Assembly (NCBI RefSeq): GCF_009758175.1
Contig: NZ_WRPM01000031.1
Span: 93,540 to 157,539 of the forward strand
DNA: 64,000 nucleotides
Reading direction: 5' to 3'
From: Nesterenkonia alkaliphila
Lineage (GTDB): Bacteria > Actinomycetota > Actinomycetes > Actinomycetales > Micrococcaceae
A model generated the notes under the pieces. The model worked only from the letters and a program-made list of their open reading frames with translations. It searched no databases and was not told the DNA's origin. Shown piece by piece: positions 15,731-24,517 of this stretch (the first letter of the stretch is position 1; every line of letters begins with the position of its first letter). A program made the translations under genes and the position numbers.

Positions 15731-17352
15731 TGCCGAAACTCTCCTCCAAACACGACGTATTCACGTTCTCCACCGGGGATGCTAAGCAGCGTCGCCGGGT
15801 GCAGAAAGAGGCTGCCCGGATGCTCAAAGAGCAGGCCAAGCAGCGCGAGAGCCGCGACAAGGTAGACGATAACGCCGGGTTTCCCCGGCGCACCTGGGGG
15901 CCAGGTGGAGAGCGGCGTCCCCGCTCGGGCTGGGGCACCACGGAGCTGAAGCTGGAGGGTGTCAAAGCAGGGGCACACACTGCGGCCACCGCTTACCCCT
16001 ATGTGGCAGGCCCCTCCCTGGGGGCCAACGGGGTACTCATCGGTCGGGACATGCACGGTGGTGGCCCGTTCTGCTTCGACCCCTGGGATGCCTATAACCG
16101 CCGGCTCATCAGTGGCATGTCCATGTTGTTGTTTGGCACCGTGGGCACGGGGAAGTCCTCTCTGGCGAAGTCCCTGTCGATCCGATTGGTGCTGGTCGGC
16201 CGCAAACTCTCGGTGGCCAGTGACCTCAAAGGTGAGTGGACCCCGATAGTGAAGACCCTTGGCGGGGTGGTGATCCAGGTCGGCCCGGGTATCCACACCA
16301 GGCTGAACCCGCTGGATGAGGGGATCAGGCCCTCCAAGAACCAGCAGGGCGAGACCATGACAGATCAGGACTGGAAGCTGGTGGTGCGCACCAGGCGCAT
16401 GACCATCATGGAGACTCTGGTGAAGATCCTCAACGGGGCCGATGAGCTCAGCCCGCCTGAGCACGCCGCCCTGGAGGAGGGCATCGACGGGGCAGAGCGC
16501 ATTGCGGCTGAGCGTGGGAGGACTCCGACGATCCCGGATGTGATCAAAGCTCTGGAAGCCACCATCCAGGAGGCCCCGCAGCGTGTCGCTGATGCTGCTG
16601 AAATGCTGGCCCTGACGTTTCAGCGCACCACCAGTGGTGATTTGGCCGGAATGTTCGATGGAGAATCCACGGTGAACTTCTCCTCTGATTCCCCGGCAGT
16701 GTCCATCGACACCTCTTCGATGCGGGGGGCTTCCCAGGTGGCCCGCCGGATGGTCTCTGCCTGCTGTGGTGCATGGATGGAATCGATGGTCACTAACTCC
16801 GATGCGGGCCAGCGGATCATCGTCTACGAGGAGGGCTGGGACTCACTATCCTCCCGGGCAGATTTGCAGCGGATGGTGGAGAACTGGAAGCTCGCCCGGG
16901 CCTACGGGATCTTCAACATCCTCATCATGCACAAGGTCTCCGACTTGAACATGGCTGGTGACCAGGGCTCCCAAATGGCGGCAATGGCCCGGTCTCTGCT
17001 GGCTGATGCTGATGTGAAAGTGATCTACCGCCAAGACAGTGCCGCACTGAAAGTCACGATGGATGAGCTGGAACTCAACGACCGGGAGAAGCAGCTGCTG
17101 CGCTCACTGCCCAAAGGGGAGGGGCTGTGGCGGGTGGGACAGTCCACATTCGAGGTCTACAACGAGCTGACTCCAGCCGAGCTGCCACTGCTGAACACCG
17201 ATGAGCGCATGGACTCCGAACCCGATGAAGCAGACACCGAAGACGCCGATGCCCCGGGGGTGGAGGTAGATGCCGACGGTGATCCGATACCCGCCTGGCT
17301 GCACACCACACCGACACCAGAACAACAGAGTGAGGCCCAGCATGTTTCGTGA
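15730..17352 (+). CDS. VirB4-like T4SS ATPase
   Basis: 540 residues. The Walker A motif is 'GTVGTGKSS' (about 136-144), the Walker B/catalytic segment 'RIIVYEEGW' (about 364-372), and 'LQRMVENWKLARAYGI' follows as in VirB4 proteins. The N-terminal half of a classical VirB4 appears to be supplied by the upstream SCO6880-like protein, which explains the short length. It powers pilus assembly or substrate transfer at the inner membrane. The C-terminus is acidic, and the stop overlaps the coupling-protein gene. Confidence 0.85.
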   Translation: MPKLSSKHDVFTFSTGDAKQRRRVQKEAARMLKEQAKQRESRDKVDDNAGFPRRTWGPGGERRPRSGWGTTELKLEGVKAGAHTAATAYPYVAGPSLGANGVLIGRDMHGGGPFCFDPWDAYNRRLISGMSMLLFGTVGTGKSSLAKSLSIRLVLVGRKLSVASDLKGEWTPIVKTLGGVVIQVGPGIHTRLNPLDEGIRPSKNQQGETMTDQDWKLVVRTRRMTIMETLVKILNGADELSPPEHAALEEGIDGAERIAAERGRTPTIPDVIKALEATIQEAPQRVADAAEMLALTFQRTTSGDLAGMFDGESTVNFSSDSPAVSIDTSSMRGASQVARRMVSACCGAWMESMVTNSDAGQRIIVYEEGWDSLSSRADLQRMVENWKLARAYGIFNILIMHKVSDLNMAGDQGSQMAAMARSLLADADVKVIYRQDSAALKVTMDELELNDREKQLLRSLPKGEGLWRVGQSTFEVYNELTPAELPLLNTDERMDSEPDEADTEDADAPGVEVDADGDPIPAWLHTTPTPEQQSEAQHVS

Positions 17353-19516
17353 GCGCGATAATCGGATGATGCCCACCACCGGTGGGGATATCGCCATGTA
17401 CGCGGTCGGGGCGCTGGTGGCACTACTGGCTGCGTTGACCGGGCTGGGCATGGTCGCTAACCGTGTGGCCTGCGGCCAGTGGGCTGCCCCGAGTGGAGTA
17501 TTTGACCCGCTGACCTTTGTGGGCACCGGGGATGCCACCGCGTTCGGGGAAACAGAGACCGGGTGTACTGCCCCGACCTGGGGTGTGGGTGTGGCCTGGG
17601 GGCTGTTCCTGGTGGTCGCCATAGTAGGCACGCTCGGGGGGTTCGCGGCCTATACCAAGTACCGGCAGTCGGATAAGTACTTCATCGCCCGGATGCGCCG
17701 GCGCGAGGGCCTGGCCAAACGCGCGGAGATCCGCGAATGGATGGGGCCAAAGGCAGCGAAGAAAGCCACCGGCAAAGTCAGGCCCACCCTGGAGAAGAAA
17801 GACCGCACCCCGGAGGCGGGGAACATCCTGTTAGGCCACAGTGAGGGAGTGCCCTGCTGGGCCTCCTTGGAGGAGTCCCAGGTGCTGCTGGGACCACCGC
17901 GTTCCGGTAAGGGTGTGAACGTGCTGGTCGGGGCAATTGTGGACGCCCCAGGACCAGTGATCACTACCAGCTCCCGGGCTGATAACTACTCGATGACCGC
18001 CCCGCTGAGGGCGAAGAAAGGCCCGGTGACACTGTTCGACCCGCAGGGGCTGACCGGTAAGGCCACCACTTTGAAGTGGTCTCCGATCACCGGGTGTGAG
18101 AAGCCTCAGGTGGCCAACCAGCGTGCCAGCAGCCTCATTGGGGCAGCCGGGTTGGCCGCAGACGGCAACAACAGTGAATGGCGGGCACCTGCTATCGACA
18201 TCATGCAGGCCCTGCTGCACGCAGCAGCCCTGGAGAACCGCAGCGTGGATGATCTGATGCTGTGGGGCAAGTCCTCAGCGCAGGCGCGTGCAGCGGTGGA
18301 GATCCTGCGTGAGCATGAGGAGAAAGGCACCGCCGCTGTGGGGTGGGGCGCAGCCTTGGAGTCAGTGATCGAGGGCGACCCGAAGATGAGAGCCAACATG
18401 TGGTTCGGGGTCTCCAATGCCGTCCAGGGGCTCTCGGTGGATGCTGTGCGACAGACTCTGAATCCCCGGAGTGCCGATGAGACATTCGACATTGACCGGT
18501 TCATCAAAGAATCCGGCACCCTCTACATCGTCGGCACCAAAACCGGCGGCAGCTCAGCCGGACCTTTTCTGATCGCGATGATGGATGCCATTACCGAACG
18601 GGCACGGGAGATCGCAGCAAAGCGCAAGGGCAACCGGCTGGACCCACCCTTGGCGCTGATTCTCGATGAGATCGCCAACATCACCCGAGCCTGGGAGGGC
18701 CTGGTGCAGCTTATGGCTGACGGCGGTGGTGTCGGGATCTCCGCGATGCCGGTCTTCCAGTCCCTGGCCCAAGTCCGGGACGCATGGGGTGAACAGGCAG
18801 CCAGCGCGATCTTCGATGCGGCCACCATCAAGATCCAGCTCGGCGGAGCCTCAGGCACCCGGGATCTGGAGGAGATCCAGAAACTGGCCGGACAACGAGA
18901 GATCATCCGGGCCAGCAAATCCCGGCAGAAAGACGGCAGCTCGGTCTCAGACCAGATCCACGATAAGAACGTGTTGGAGATCGACGAGCTACGCCGGTTG
19001 CCGTTCTCCTGGGCCATTGTGCTGTTTCGGAAGCAGCGGCCCATCTTCATGAACCTCAAACCCTACTGGAAGCGCAAGGACGCCGATGAGATCGACCAGG
19101 CCAAAAAGGCCTACGCGAAATCACTGCTGGACCCAGAACACGAACATGAGTGGGAGGCGATGCTGCGCCCGCCTGAGCACGCCCAGCCGGTCCATCACCA
19201 GGCCTCCAGCGCGGGCCTAGAAGCCGCACCTGCACAGGGTATGGGGCCACGGCACTCCACCGGGACGCCCCACCGCCCGGTGACCAGCACGACGAACGGC
19301 GTGCAGACGGTGCATTCCTCTCATCAGGTGAACCCGGAGACCGGCACCGTAGGCACGACCGAGACCGGCAGGGAGTGGTTCCGCCGCACACGCTCTGATC
19401 CGCACCACTTCCCAGCACCGCAGACTGCGACCGTGGAACCCACAGAGTCCACGGCCCGGCCCCGGACCGACCAGCGCCGGAACCGGGACCGAGACCGGGA
19501 TGTGACGGTGTTCTGA
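17342..19516 (+). CDS. VirD4/TraG-type conjugative coupling protein
   Basis: 724 residues from the ATG at 17342, which overlaps the VirB4 stop by 11 bases; upstream in-frame codons lie inside virB4 and are rejected. Two membrane helices (about 15-40 and 80-105) precede the motor domain: Walker A 'GPPRSGKG' (184-191), Walker B 'LALILDEIAN' (about 437-446) and a TraM/TraG-type region with 'GGSSAGPFL'. The C-terminal 150 residues are polar and disordered. It recognises the relaxosome and protein substrates and hands them to the T4SS; the shared tails of proteins at 25-33 kb are candidate ligands. Confidence 0.9.
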   Translation: MFRERDNRMMPTTGGDIAMYAVGALVALLAALTGLGMVANRVACGQWAAPSGVFDPLTFVGTGDATAFGETETGCTAPTWGVGVAWGLFLVVAIVGTLGGFAAYTKYRQSDKYFIARMRRREGLAKRAEIREWMGPKAAKKATGKVRPTLEKKDRTPEAGNILLGHSEGVPCWASLEESQVLLGPPRSGKGVNVLVGAIVDAPGPVITTSSRADNYSMTAPLRAKKGPVTLFDPQGLTGKATTLKWSPITGCEKPQVANQRASSLIGAAGLAADGNNSEWRAPAIDIMQALLHAAALENRSVDDLMLWGKSSAQARAAVEILREHEEKGTAAVGWGAALESVIEGDPKMRANMWFGVSNAVQGLSVDAVRQTLNPRSADETFDIDRFIKESGTLYIVGTKTGGSSAGPFLIAMMDAITERAREIAAKRKGNRLDPPLALILDEIANITRAWEGLVQLMADGGGVGISAMPVFQSLAQVRDAWGEQAASAIFDAATIKIQLGGASGTRDLEEIQKLAGQREIIRASKSRQKDGSSVSDQIHDKNVLEIDELRRLPFSWAIVLFRKQRPIFMNLKPYWKRKDADEIDQAKKAYAKSLLDPEHEHEWEAMLRPPEHAQPVHHQASSAGLEAAPAQGMGPRHSTGTPHRPVTSTTNGVQTVHSSHQVNPETGTVGTTETGREWFRRTRSDPHHFPAPQTATVEPTESTARPRTDQRRNRDRDRDVTVF

Positions 19517-19518
19517 GG

Positions 19519-19995
19519 ATGGGCAGGGCCACACTGGGCCGTACCGGCTCACCTGCATACCGGGGATACCTGCGGTCCCAGGCATGGGGGTGGAGGCGTC
19601 AACGCTGGTTCCAGGACCGCAGAGCAGAGGGCAAAGAGCCAGCCTGCCAAGTCTGCGGGCTCACCCTCACCGAGCACGAAGCAGCCACCGGGCGGGGCCT
19701 GGACTTACACCACACCTCCTATGGGGGAGTCACCCAGGACGCCGGGGGCAGATGGAGGGCTGAGGAGAAAGACCAGGATCTGATGCCGATGTGCAGGTAC
19801 CACCACCAGGCTCTGCACCGGGTGATGGACCGTCCCAAAGACCACAACGGGTGGAACCGGCGACGGGCCACAGTGGTGATCCTGCGGGATCTCATCCGCC
19901 GGCACCAGCGGCTGACCCCGGCACAGCGGGCGCAGCTGAAGACCGCGATCCTGGCCTCTGCCAAGCACGAGCACCACCAGTACACGAAAGGCTGA
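19519..19995 (+). CDS. HNH-like zinc protein, 158 aa
   Basis: The cysteine pair 'CQVCG' (about 43-47), 'LDLHHTSYGG' (about 61-70) and 'MCRYHHQALH' (about 90-99) together give the CxxC...LxxHH...CxxHH pattern of HNH-type treble-clef nucleases. The catalytic His is present in the HH pair. Small HNH proteins occur in phages and conjugative elements as nicking or repair nucleases. It begins 2 bases after the coupling-protein stop. Target unknown. Confidence 0.65.
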   Translation: MGRATLGRTGSPAYRGYLRSQAWGWRRQRWFQDRRAEGKEPACQVCGLTLTEHEAATGRGLDLHHTSYGGVTQDAGGRWRAEEKDQDLMPMCRYHHQALHRVMDRPKDHNGWNRRRATVVILRDLIRRHQRLTPAQRAQLKTAILASAKHEHHQYTKG

Positions 19996-19997
19996 GC

Positions 19998-20306
19998 ATG
20001 ATTGAACTCTCCATCGCAGCCGCTGGCTGTCTGCTGGCCCTAGTGGTCTACTGGCACCTGGGGCTGAGGATCTGGGCGGTGCACACCCCAGCAGATGCAG
20101 ACCCAGGATTCGCCCGTAAGGCGCAGCTGATGATGGTGGCCCACGGGTGCATCTGGTTGACCCTCACACCAGTCATAGGGTCATGGTGGATCACCCTGCC
20201 CGGTGTGTTGCACTTCGCTCTGGCCCTGCGGCTGTGCCAGCTCTCGACAGCCGTCATCCAGCACCAGCAGGCCCGAGCCTCCCAAAGGGAGCTGGAGGGC
20301 GCATGA
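19998..20306 (+). CDS. Membrane protein, 102 aa
   Basis: The start is the ATG at 19998, 2 bases after the preceding stop. Three hydrophobic stretches (about 2-22, 45-62 and 66-82) make it an integral membrane protein with a polar C-terminus. No family is recognised. A tiny ORF of 16 codons (20303-20353) overlaps its stop by ATGA and may just be a translational bridge to the next gene. Confidence 0.55.
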   Translation: MIELSIAAAGCLLALVVYWHLGLRIWAVHTPADADPGFARKAQLMMVAHGCIWLTLTPVIGSWWITLPGVLHFALALRLCQLSTAVIQHQQARASQRELEGA

Positions 20307-20360
20307 GCACCGATTCCGAAGCATTTGCCGACCTCGACTCACACCAGAAATGAGCACCCT

Positions 20361-20744
20361 ATGGACTACCAGCCGGAACCCTCGGCTCACACACCCCAAC
20401 ACCGTGCCGAGACTCCTGCTTCATCGGATCTGCGGTGGGCGCAGCTGCCAGTGAAACCGGCGCTGTGCGAGATCTGCGGCCGGTTCGTTGCCCTGCAATG
20501 GCACTGCACCCTGGCCGATCACCCGGAAGTGCAGGAATGCAGTCAGGCACCAGGGGCGGGGTTCTGGCTGTGTCAGGATCTCTGCCACCCCGCAGTGCAT
20601 GCCCGGATGGAAGAAGACTCTCAGCCTGGGTGCGCGGCCCGGGTCGTCCACGAGATCATCGACGGGCTCAAACAGCTGGTCACTCGGCCCCCATATCAGC
20701 AGCACCAACCAGCCCGGGACTCCGCAGATGGGAGCACACGATGA
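20361..20744 (+). CDS. Small zinc-ribbon-like protein, 127 aa
   Basis: The ATG at 20361 is taken as the start. Cysteine and histidine residues cluster in 'CEICGRF' (about 37-43), 'WHCTLADH' (about 48-55), 'ECSQ' (about 60) and 'LCQDLCHPAVH' (about 70-80), which could bind one or two zinc ions. No catalytic motif is visible. The stop overlaps the next gene (ATGA). The protein probably binds DNA or a partner protein in the transfer operon. Confidence 0.5.
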   Translation: MDYQPEPSAHTPQHRAETPASSDLRWAQLPVKPALCEICGRFVALQWHCTLADHPEVQECSQAPGAGFWLCQDLCHPAVHARMEEDSQPGCAARVVHEIIDGLKQLVTRPPYQQHQPARDSADGSTR

Positions 20745-21787
20745 GCACCACCGCTACCGCCGGTCCTGACCCGTTGGAAGCTGAACTGCACCGGGTAGCG
20801 GCCAGCTATGACCAGCTGCACGCCTCTGAAGCCTCACACACCAGTACTACGGAGCCCGAGGAGTCTGTGGCAGGTGCTGAGCAGCTGAGACGAACGTGGG
20901 AATCTGAATCGACTCTGCGTCAGCTGGAGCCCGCCCCGGAGGAGATCGCAGAAGACCCAGAACCAGGAGATCCCTCAACACTGAAGCTGCCACCGACTGA
21001 AACAGCGCACCAGGAGGAGAACACCAACGGGCTGGAGGCCTACTTGGCCGCTGATGTGGCCGAGGAGCTGGCGGCAGGAGGACCACCGAACTGGTTGGGC
21101 ACCCGCTGGTCCGAGATCGACCCTGAAGACCAGTCAGAGGCATGGATCGAGCTGCGCAGGTTCACCGATTGGCTGGTCAATGAGTATCGGATACCCAAGA
21201 CGGTGATCCCAGCCTGTTGGTACCGCCACTCCCAGATCGTCGCGGAACTCTATGCGGCCCTGAATCTGGAGTACAAAGTGTGGGAGGAAGCAGCCCCGAG
21301 TGTGAATCCGATGATGATGTGGCTTCCCCACCTCCAGGCGATGATCGGGCGGTTGCGTACGGTCATGGAGAATATGCCCGAGTGCGGCAAGGGCAATCAC
21401 TCCGAGCTGAAACCTATGGTCCTGGACTACGACGAGACCCTGTGGCGCACCACCGTGTACTCGCGGCGGGAACACCGCAAGCTCGACAGGCCAGCCCGGG
21501 GCGAGCCGAACTACTTCGTCAGAGCCAAAGTCACCAGTGCCCGAGGCGCACCCTTGGCCTACTCCAACATCGGGGGCATCGCACCGGTCCAAGGCCCGGA
21601 CATGCCCACGGCGACTCTCGTTGGTGAGAAGACCCCCGGGGCAGCAGAAACCGATGTACGCCTCACCGTGGAGAACATCCCTGCCAAGTCCAGGGTGACC
21701 TGGCAGAAAGCCCCGGACCCGGATGGGCCGTGGGAAGAGATCCCCGAGGAAGACCAGGAAGCCGGGCACCCGCCGGTGGTCCTATAG
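20741..21787 (+). CDS. DUF4913-domain protein
   Basis: 348 residues from the ATG overlapping the previous stop; the longer upstream frame is an antiparallel shadow of the zinc-protein gene. The first 110 residues are acidic and low complexity. Residues about 118-215 carry 'FTDWLVNEYRIPKTVIPACWYRHSQI' (in two parts) and 'LPHLQAMIGRLRTV', the Trp/Cys/His pattern of DUF4913, a family common in actinobacterial plasmids and ICEs. The C-terminal part is a proline-rich tail. This is the last gene of the first backbone block; the retron segment follows. Confidence 0.7.
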   Translation: MSTTATAGPDPLEAELHRVAASYDQLHASEASHTSTTEPEESVAGAEQLRRTWESESTLRQLEPAPEEIAEDPEPGDPSTLKLPPTETAHQEENTNGLEAYLAADVAEELAAGGPPNWLGTRWSEIDPEDQSEAWIELRRFTDWLVNEYRIPKTVIPACWYRHSQIVAELYAALNLEYKVWEEAAPSVNPMMMWLPHLQAMIGRLRTVMENMPECGKGNHSELKPMVLDYDETLWRTTVYSRREHRKLDRPARGEPNYFVRAKVTSARGAPLAYSNIGGIAPVQGPDMPTATLVGEKTPGAAETDVRLTVENIPAKSRVTWQKAPDPDGPWEEIPEEDQEAGHPPVVL

Positions 21788-21790
21788 ACC

Positions 21791-21947
21791 GGGTGGCCCC
21801 GCCACAGTGAGGACAGCACCCTGCCCAGGGGTGTTTGAGCACTGAGGCTCAGATCGGCACGCAACAGTGCGCTCCTGAGACCAGAACACCGTCAACGGGG
21901 CGGGGCCACCCACACCTGCTGACAGGCGCACAGGCGCTGGAGCAGGT
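21791..21947. other. Strongly structured intergenic element (two nested inverted repeats)
   Basis: GGGTGGCCCCGCC (21791-21803) is the exact complement of GGCGGGGCCACCC (21899-21911), enclosing 95 bases. Inside are two more stems: CACCC/GGGTG, and CTCAG...GCAC...GTGC...CTGAG. Directly after, ACCTGCT (21914-21920) pairs with AGCAGGT (21941-21947) around a tandem ACAGGCGC repeat. No T-run follows, so this is not a simple terminator. It may be a single-strand origin, an oriT-like site, a structured RNA or a second retron RNA candidate. Confidence 0.5.
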
Positions 21948-22035
21948 ATTAGGGCTGTGCTAGTTCACCGGTAGAAAAGTATCAGCGAGCCCATCGGTCG
22001 ATTGGCGTCTAGCAGCCAGGTACTACTTCGTTAAA

Positions 22036-22980
22036 TCAATATGGATTCTCATCAACATCGTCTAGTAGATGTCCGTACTTCTGGCGCAAGTGTACGGCCA
22101 GGTCTCGTTCCGAGCACATTAAATAGTTGATTCGCCCTGCAAGTTGCTTTGCTAATACCTGTGGACTCAGGCCTCGAAGTTGAGCTTGATGCACGAGACC
22201 GTGCTTCATAACGTAATGCAAATCCAGACGAAGTTGTCGCTTGAAGTATCTTCCCACACGGGGGTGGTCGCGATGAGCAATTACGTAACCAGTTACGAAC
22301 TGTGGGTGCCCGCTGCGTTGAAACCGCACCTTCTTTTGGTTGACACGCAATCCTTTGGATTCGAGAACTCTCGTGATTTCAGCCAAATGGGTGTCGTCCA
22401 CATCTTCGCCCGAGAACGTTAGATCATCTGCATACCGCGTGTAGGTAAGGTTAAATTCTTCAGCGAAGGTGGCTAAGACATCGTCAGTGTCTCGGAAGTA
22501 CATGTTTGAAAGAACAGGACTAGTGGAAAAGCCGGTGGCTAGCACATTCTCGAAGACACTTACGTTAGTTATGCCCCTAGCCACGGCGGTCGAGGCGCCA
22601 AAACTCACTAACGTCGACTGGACGTCATCAGAGGATACTGAGGAGAAAAAATCCGATATATCTATTGTCAAAGCGGCCCGCGCGTTCAAGTGGGCTAACG
22701 CGTTCGTGTAGGGCCCCCGATCTCTGGTGAACCCGTGCACACAGGGGTGTGGTTCTAATACATCTCTATCCAGGAACTCCTTCAGCTTCTTTTGTACCCG
22801 AGCCAATGAGTTATCCCTTGGTTCCACCACGCGGCGGAACTTCCCTGGTGACTTGCGGACAGTGATTGTATTGAGCTGCCATGGCCGCACTGGTTCCTCC
22901 ATCAGGTCCCTTGCGGTATCCGGAAGGGTGGCTGCTATAACGAGGTCGTCCAGGGTCAAGGTGTCCGACAGGATCGTCAT
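22036..22980 (-). CDS. Retron-type reverse transcriptase
   Basis: 314 residues, starting at the ATG at 22980 behind GGGAGGAAG; an upstream in-frame ATG (23028) lies inside the proposed RNA. Catalytic motifs are in order: 'LTIDISDFF' (about 104-112), 'YADD' (183-186) and the retron-typical 'VTG' (229-231), plus the 'NAxxH' signature (93-97). The C-terminal thumb region is basic. It has no fused endonuclease or intron maturase domain, which argues against a group II intron. It should reverse-transcribe a small structured RNA into msDNA and act with the DUF3800-like partner upstream, probably as a phage-defence system. Confidence 0.9.
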   Translation of the reverse strand: MTILSDTLTLDDLVIAATLPDTARDLMEEPVRPWQLNTITVRKSPGKFRRVVEPRDNSLARVQKKLKEFLDRDVLEPHPCVHGFTRDRGPYTNALAHLNARAALTIDISDFFSSVSSDDVQSTLVSFGASTAVARGITNVSVFENVLATGFSTSPVLSNMYFRDTDDVLATFAEEFNLTYTRYADDLTFSGEDVDDTHLAEITRVLESKGLRVNQKKVRFQRSGHPQFVTGYVIAHRDHPRVGRYFKRQLRLDLHYVMKHGLVHQAQLRGLSPQVLAKQLAGRINYLMCSERDLAVHLRQKYGHLLDDVDENPY

Positions 22981-23006
22981 GGGCGCTTCCTCCCTGTGGG
23001 AAAATG

Positions 23007-23094
23007 TGCGGGGTGCGGATTCACGCATGAAGGCAATGCCAACTCATTTGCTAACGCACGCGACTCGCGCACCATTGAAAGCCCGCACCCCGCA
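23007..23094 (-). ncRNA. Candidate retron msr-msd RNA (12-bp inverted repeat)
   Basis: On the minus strand TGCGGGGTGCGG (23094-23083) and CCGCACCCCGCA (23018-23007) are exact complements separated by 64 nt; the stem extends inward with TTCA/TGAA. Inside are the potential hairpins CGCG-AGT-CGCG and GCAT...ATGC and a TTAGC motif. It lies between the DUF3800-like stop and the RT ribosome-binding site, the expected place for a1/a2 repeats. At 88 nt it is shorter than most described retron RNAs, and no branching G is certain. Confidence 0.45.
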
Positions 23095-23096
23095 TC

Positions 23097-23900
23097 CTAA
23101 GAGTCTAGCGCCTCGGCGGTCCTGCGGCTACAGGTGGGGCGATGTTCACCGGTCAGTTGAAAGTAGGATCGGTCCTTCAGGCGCCCTGATGTTCTGCTCG
23201 ACAGGCTGCGTTTCATGCCCCAGGGGTGGAGCACTGAACACGACCGTTCCAGCAGCGCGAAGTTTCTGTAGCAGAAGTAGTTGGGCAGTTTTGATGTTTC
23301 ACAGCATAAGGCCATCCATTTGGATATTGCTTGCGAGCTGACAGAAATGCAATAATCTGCCACGGAAAGTACGCGATCGGCCTTAGTTCCGATTCTATAG
23401 CTAACTAAGCTAGAGTCGTAGCCGCTTCGAAGGGTGCTGTTGTCTACCCAGCCTCGGAAGGATCTGTTCAATTTTGAGTTCTGTTCAAAAACGAACTCTA
23501 CTGGTCGAGACTTGAGTTTGAGTAGTATTCGGTCCATAACCCACTGGAACTGCTTATCTAGAGTGCTATAGGGATCGTCGGAGGGATTAAGGTGGCTTGA
23601 GCACCACCAGTCCAGATTGAGCTTCGGGATGATTTTAATGAACTCGCGTTTCGCAATTAAAGGGTCCTGAGAGTGGTGGAACCCACGCGAGGCGAATTCT
23701 GCCGCAGTTGACTCCATGCGGAAGTCCTGACTTAGTGCCAGCTCATGAATCGTTTTCTCGATAGTGGTCTGAACTGTTTCCACGTCTTCAACCACGACTG
23801 CACATGCGGACGGGAACCTGAACTCGCCGTCCAATGCGCCTTCGTCAAGAAAAATCGTGACAGGAGAACTGTGTCCTGTCTTAGGTCCCGATTCAGGCAT
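23097..23900 (-). CDS. DUF3800-like retron partner (candidate effector)
   Basis: 267 residues from the ATG at 23900; the alternative ATG at 23957 has no ribosome-binding site. An N-terminal strand with 'VTIFLDEG' (about 14-21) and a distal 'ADRVLSVADYCISV' segment match the acidic residues of DUF3800, a RNase H-like fold seen in defence and mobile-element contexts. DUF3800 proteins have been described as retron accessory proteins. The 3' end touches the RNA candidate, and the start overlaps a 34-residue leader ORF by 8 bases, so synthesis is probably coupled. GC is lower than in the ICE backbone. Confidence 0.65.
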   Translation of the reverse strand: MPESGPKTGHSSPVTIFLDEGALDGEFRFPSACAVVVEDVETVQTTIEKTIHELALSQDFRMESTAAEFASRGFHHSQDPLIAKREFIKIIPKLNLDWWCSSHLNPSDDPYSTLDKQFQWVMDRILLKLKSRPVEFVFEQNSKLNRSFRGWVDNSTLRSGYDSSLVSYRIGTKADRVLSVADYCISVSSQAISKWMALCCETSKLPNYFCYRNFALLERSCSVLHPWGMKRSLSSRTSGRLKDRSYFQLTGEHRPTCSRRTAEALDS

Positions 23901-23997
23901 CGAAAAATCCTGTGATGAGGTACTCGAGCACGGCGCAAAGGGATGTTTGGGACCCATGCATCTCGGTGCGCCGGTAGGGCTCTTTTATGGCGAGCAT
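23893..23997 (-). CDS. 34-aa leader ORF coupled to the DUF3800-like gene
   Basis: The ATG at 23997 is preceded by a very strong ribosome-binding site (GGAGGAAGG, about 24003-24011); none of the DUF3800-like start candidates has one. The ORF (begins MLAIKEPYRRTEMHGS) ends with TGA overlapping the downstream ATG at 23900 by 8 bases. This layout suggests the ribosome loads here and reinitiates at the DUF3800-like gene. The peptide itself has no recognised motif and could be a regulator, a toxin-like peptide or only a coupling device. Confidence 0.5.
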   Translation of the reverse strand: MLAIKEPYRRTEMHGSQTSLCAVLEYLITGFFDA

Positions 23998-24009
23998 GTG
24001 GTCCTTCCT

Positions 24010-24517
24010 CCACTCAGGGGGCTTTATTCTATTGGTAGTTTAGTTCCGGTTTGGGTGAGGAGTCGGCTGCGCTGTCCAGGTGCTGGGGTGTTGCGCGGTT
24101 CACCGCCGAAAAATGTGCTGAGCCATTTGGCTGCGCCATTGTTTAGCGGTTCCCTATCTGTGTTGATAGCCGTCGGGAGTCTCGCGGTGCAGATCCGGGG
24201 TGTGAGCATCAGACTAGCTGCTCAAGGTGTTTTCGTGGCACAAACTAAGGCCCGCCAAGCTCTGTTCAAGTCTGGCAGAACAACTTGGACATGGAGCTGG
24301 TCACCAGACAAGCCCCCTATCTGAAAGCCGGGTTCCGAGGGCCCGGGACCGCACTCTTACCGCCGGTCCCCAACTGTTGAGGGCCACCGGAAAATGGTCG
24401 GCCTCGGAGAAGAACCGAAGTCGAGTACTGGATTTTGGGTTGCAGGCATCATCACGGCACGGGTTGTGTGGACGTAGCCGGTGGGGTCGTCACCGCCAAC
24501 GCCCTTACCTAGGCGCC
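24010..24517. other. Retron upstream region, no gene supported
   Basis: About 500 bases between the retron and the frameshifted ORF at 24518. On the minus strand TAGAAT (a good -10 match) lies just upstream of the leader ribosome-binding site, without a recognisable -35. A 61-codon minus-strand ORF (24024-24209) and a plus-strand frame lack ribosome-binding sites and look random. GC is lower than in the ICE backbone, marking this as inserted cargo. Confidence 0.4.

Noticed and set aside
22036..22980. Group II intron or diversity-generating retroelement RT
   Set aside because: No maturase/HNH domain, no variable-repeat target and no intron domain V-like structure; VTG and NAxxH fit retrons.
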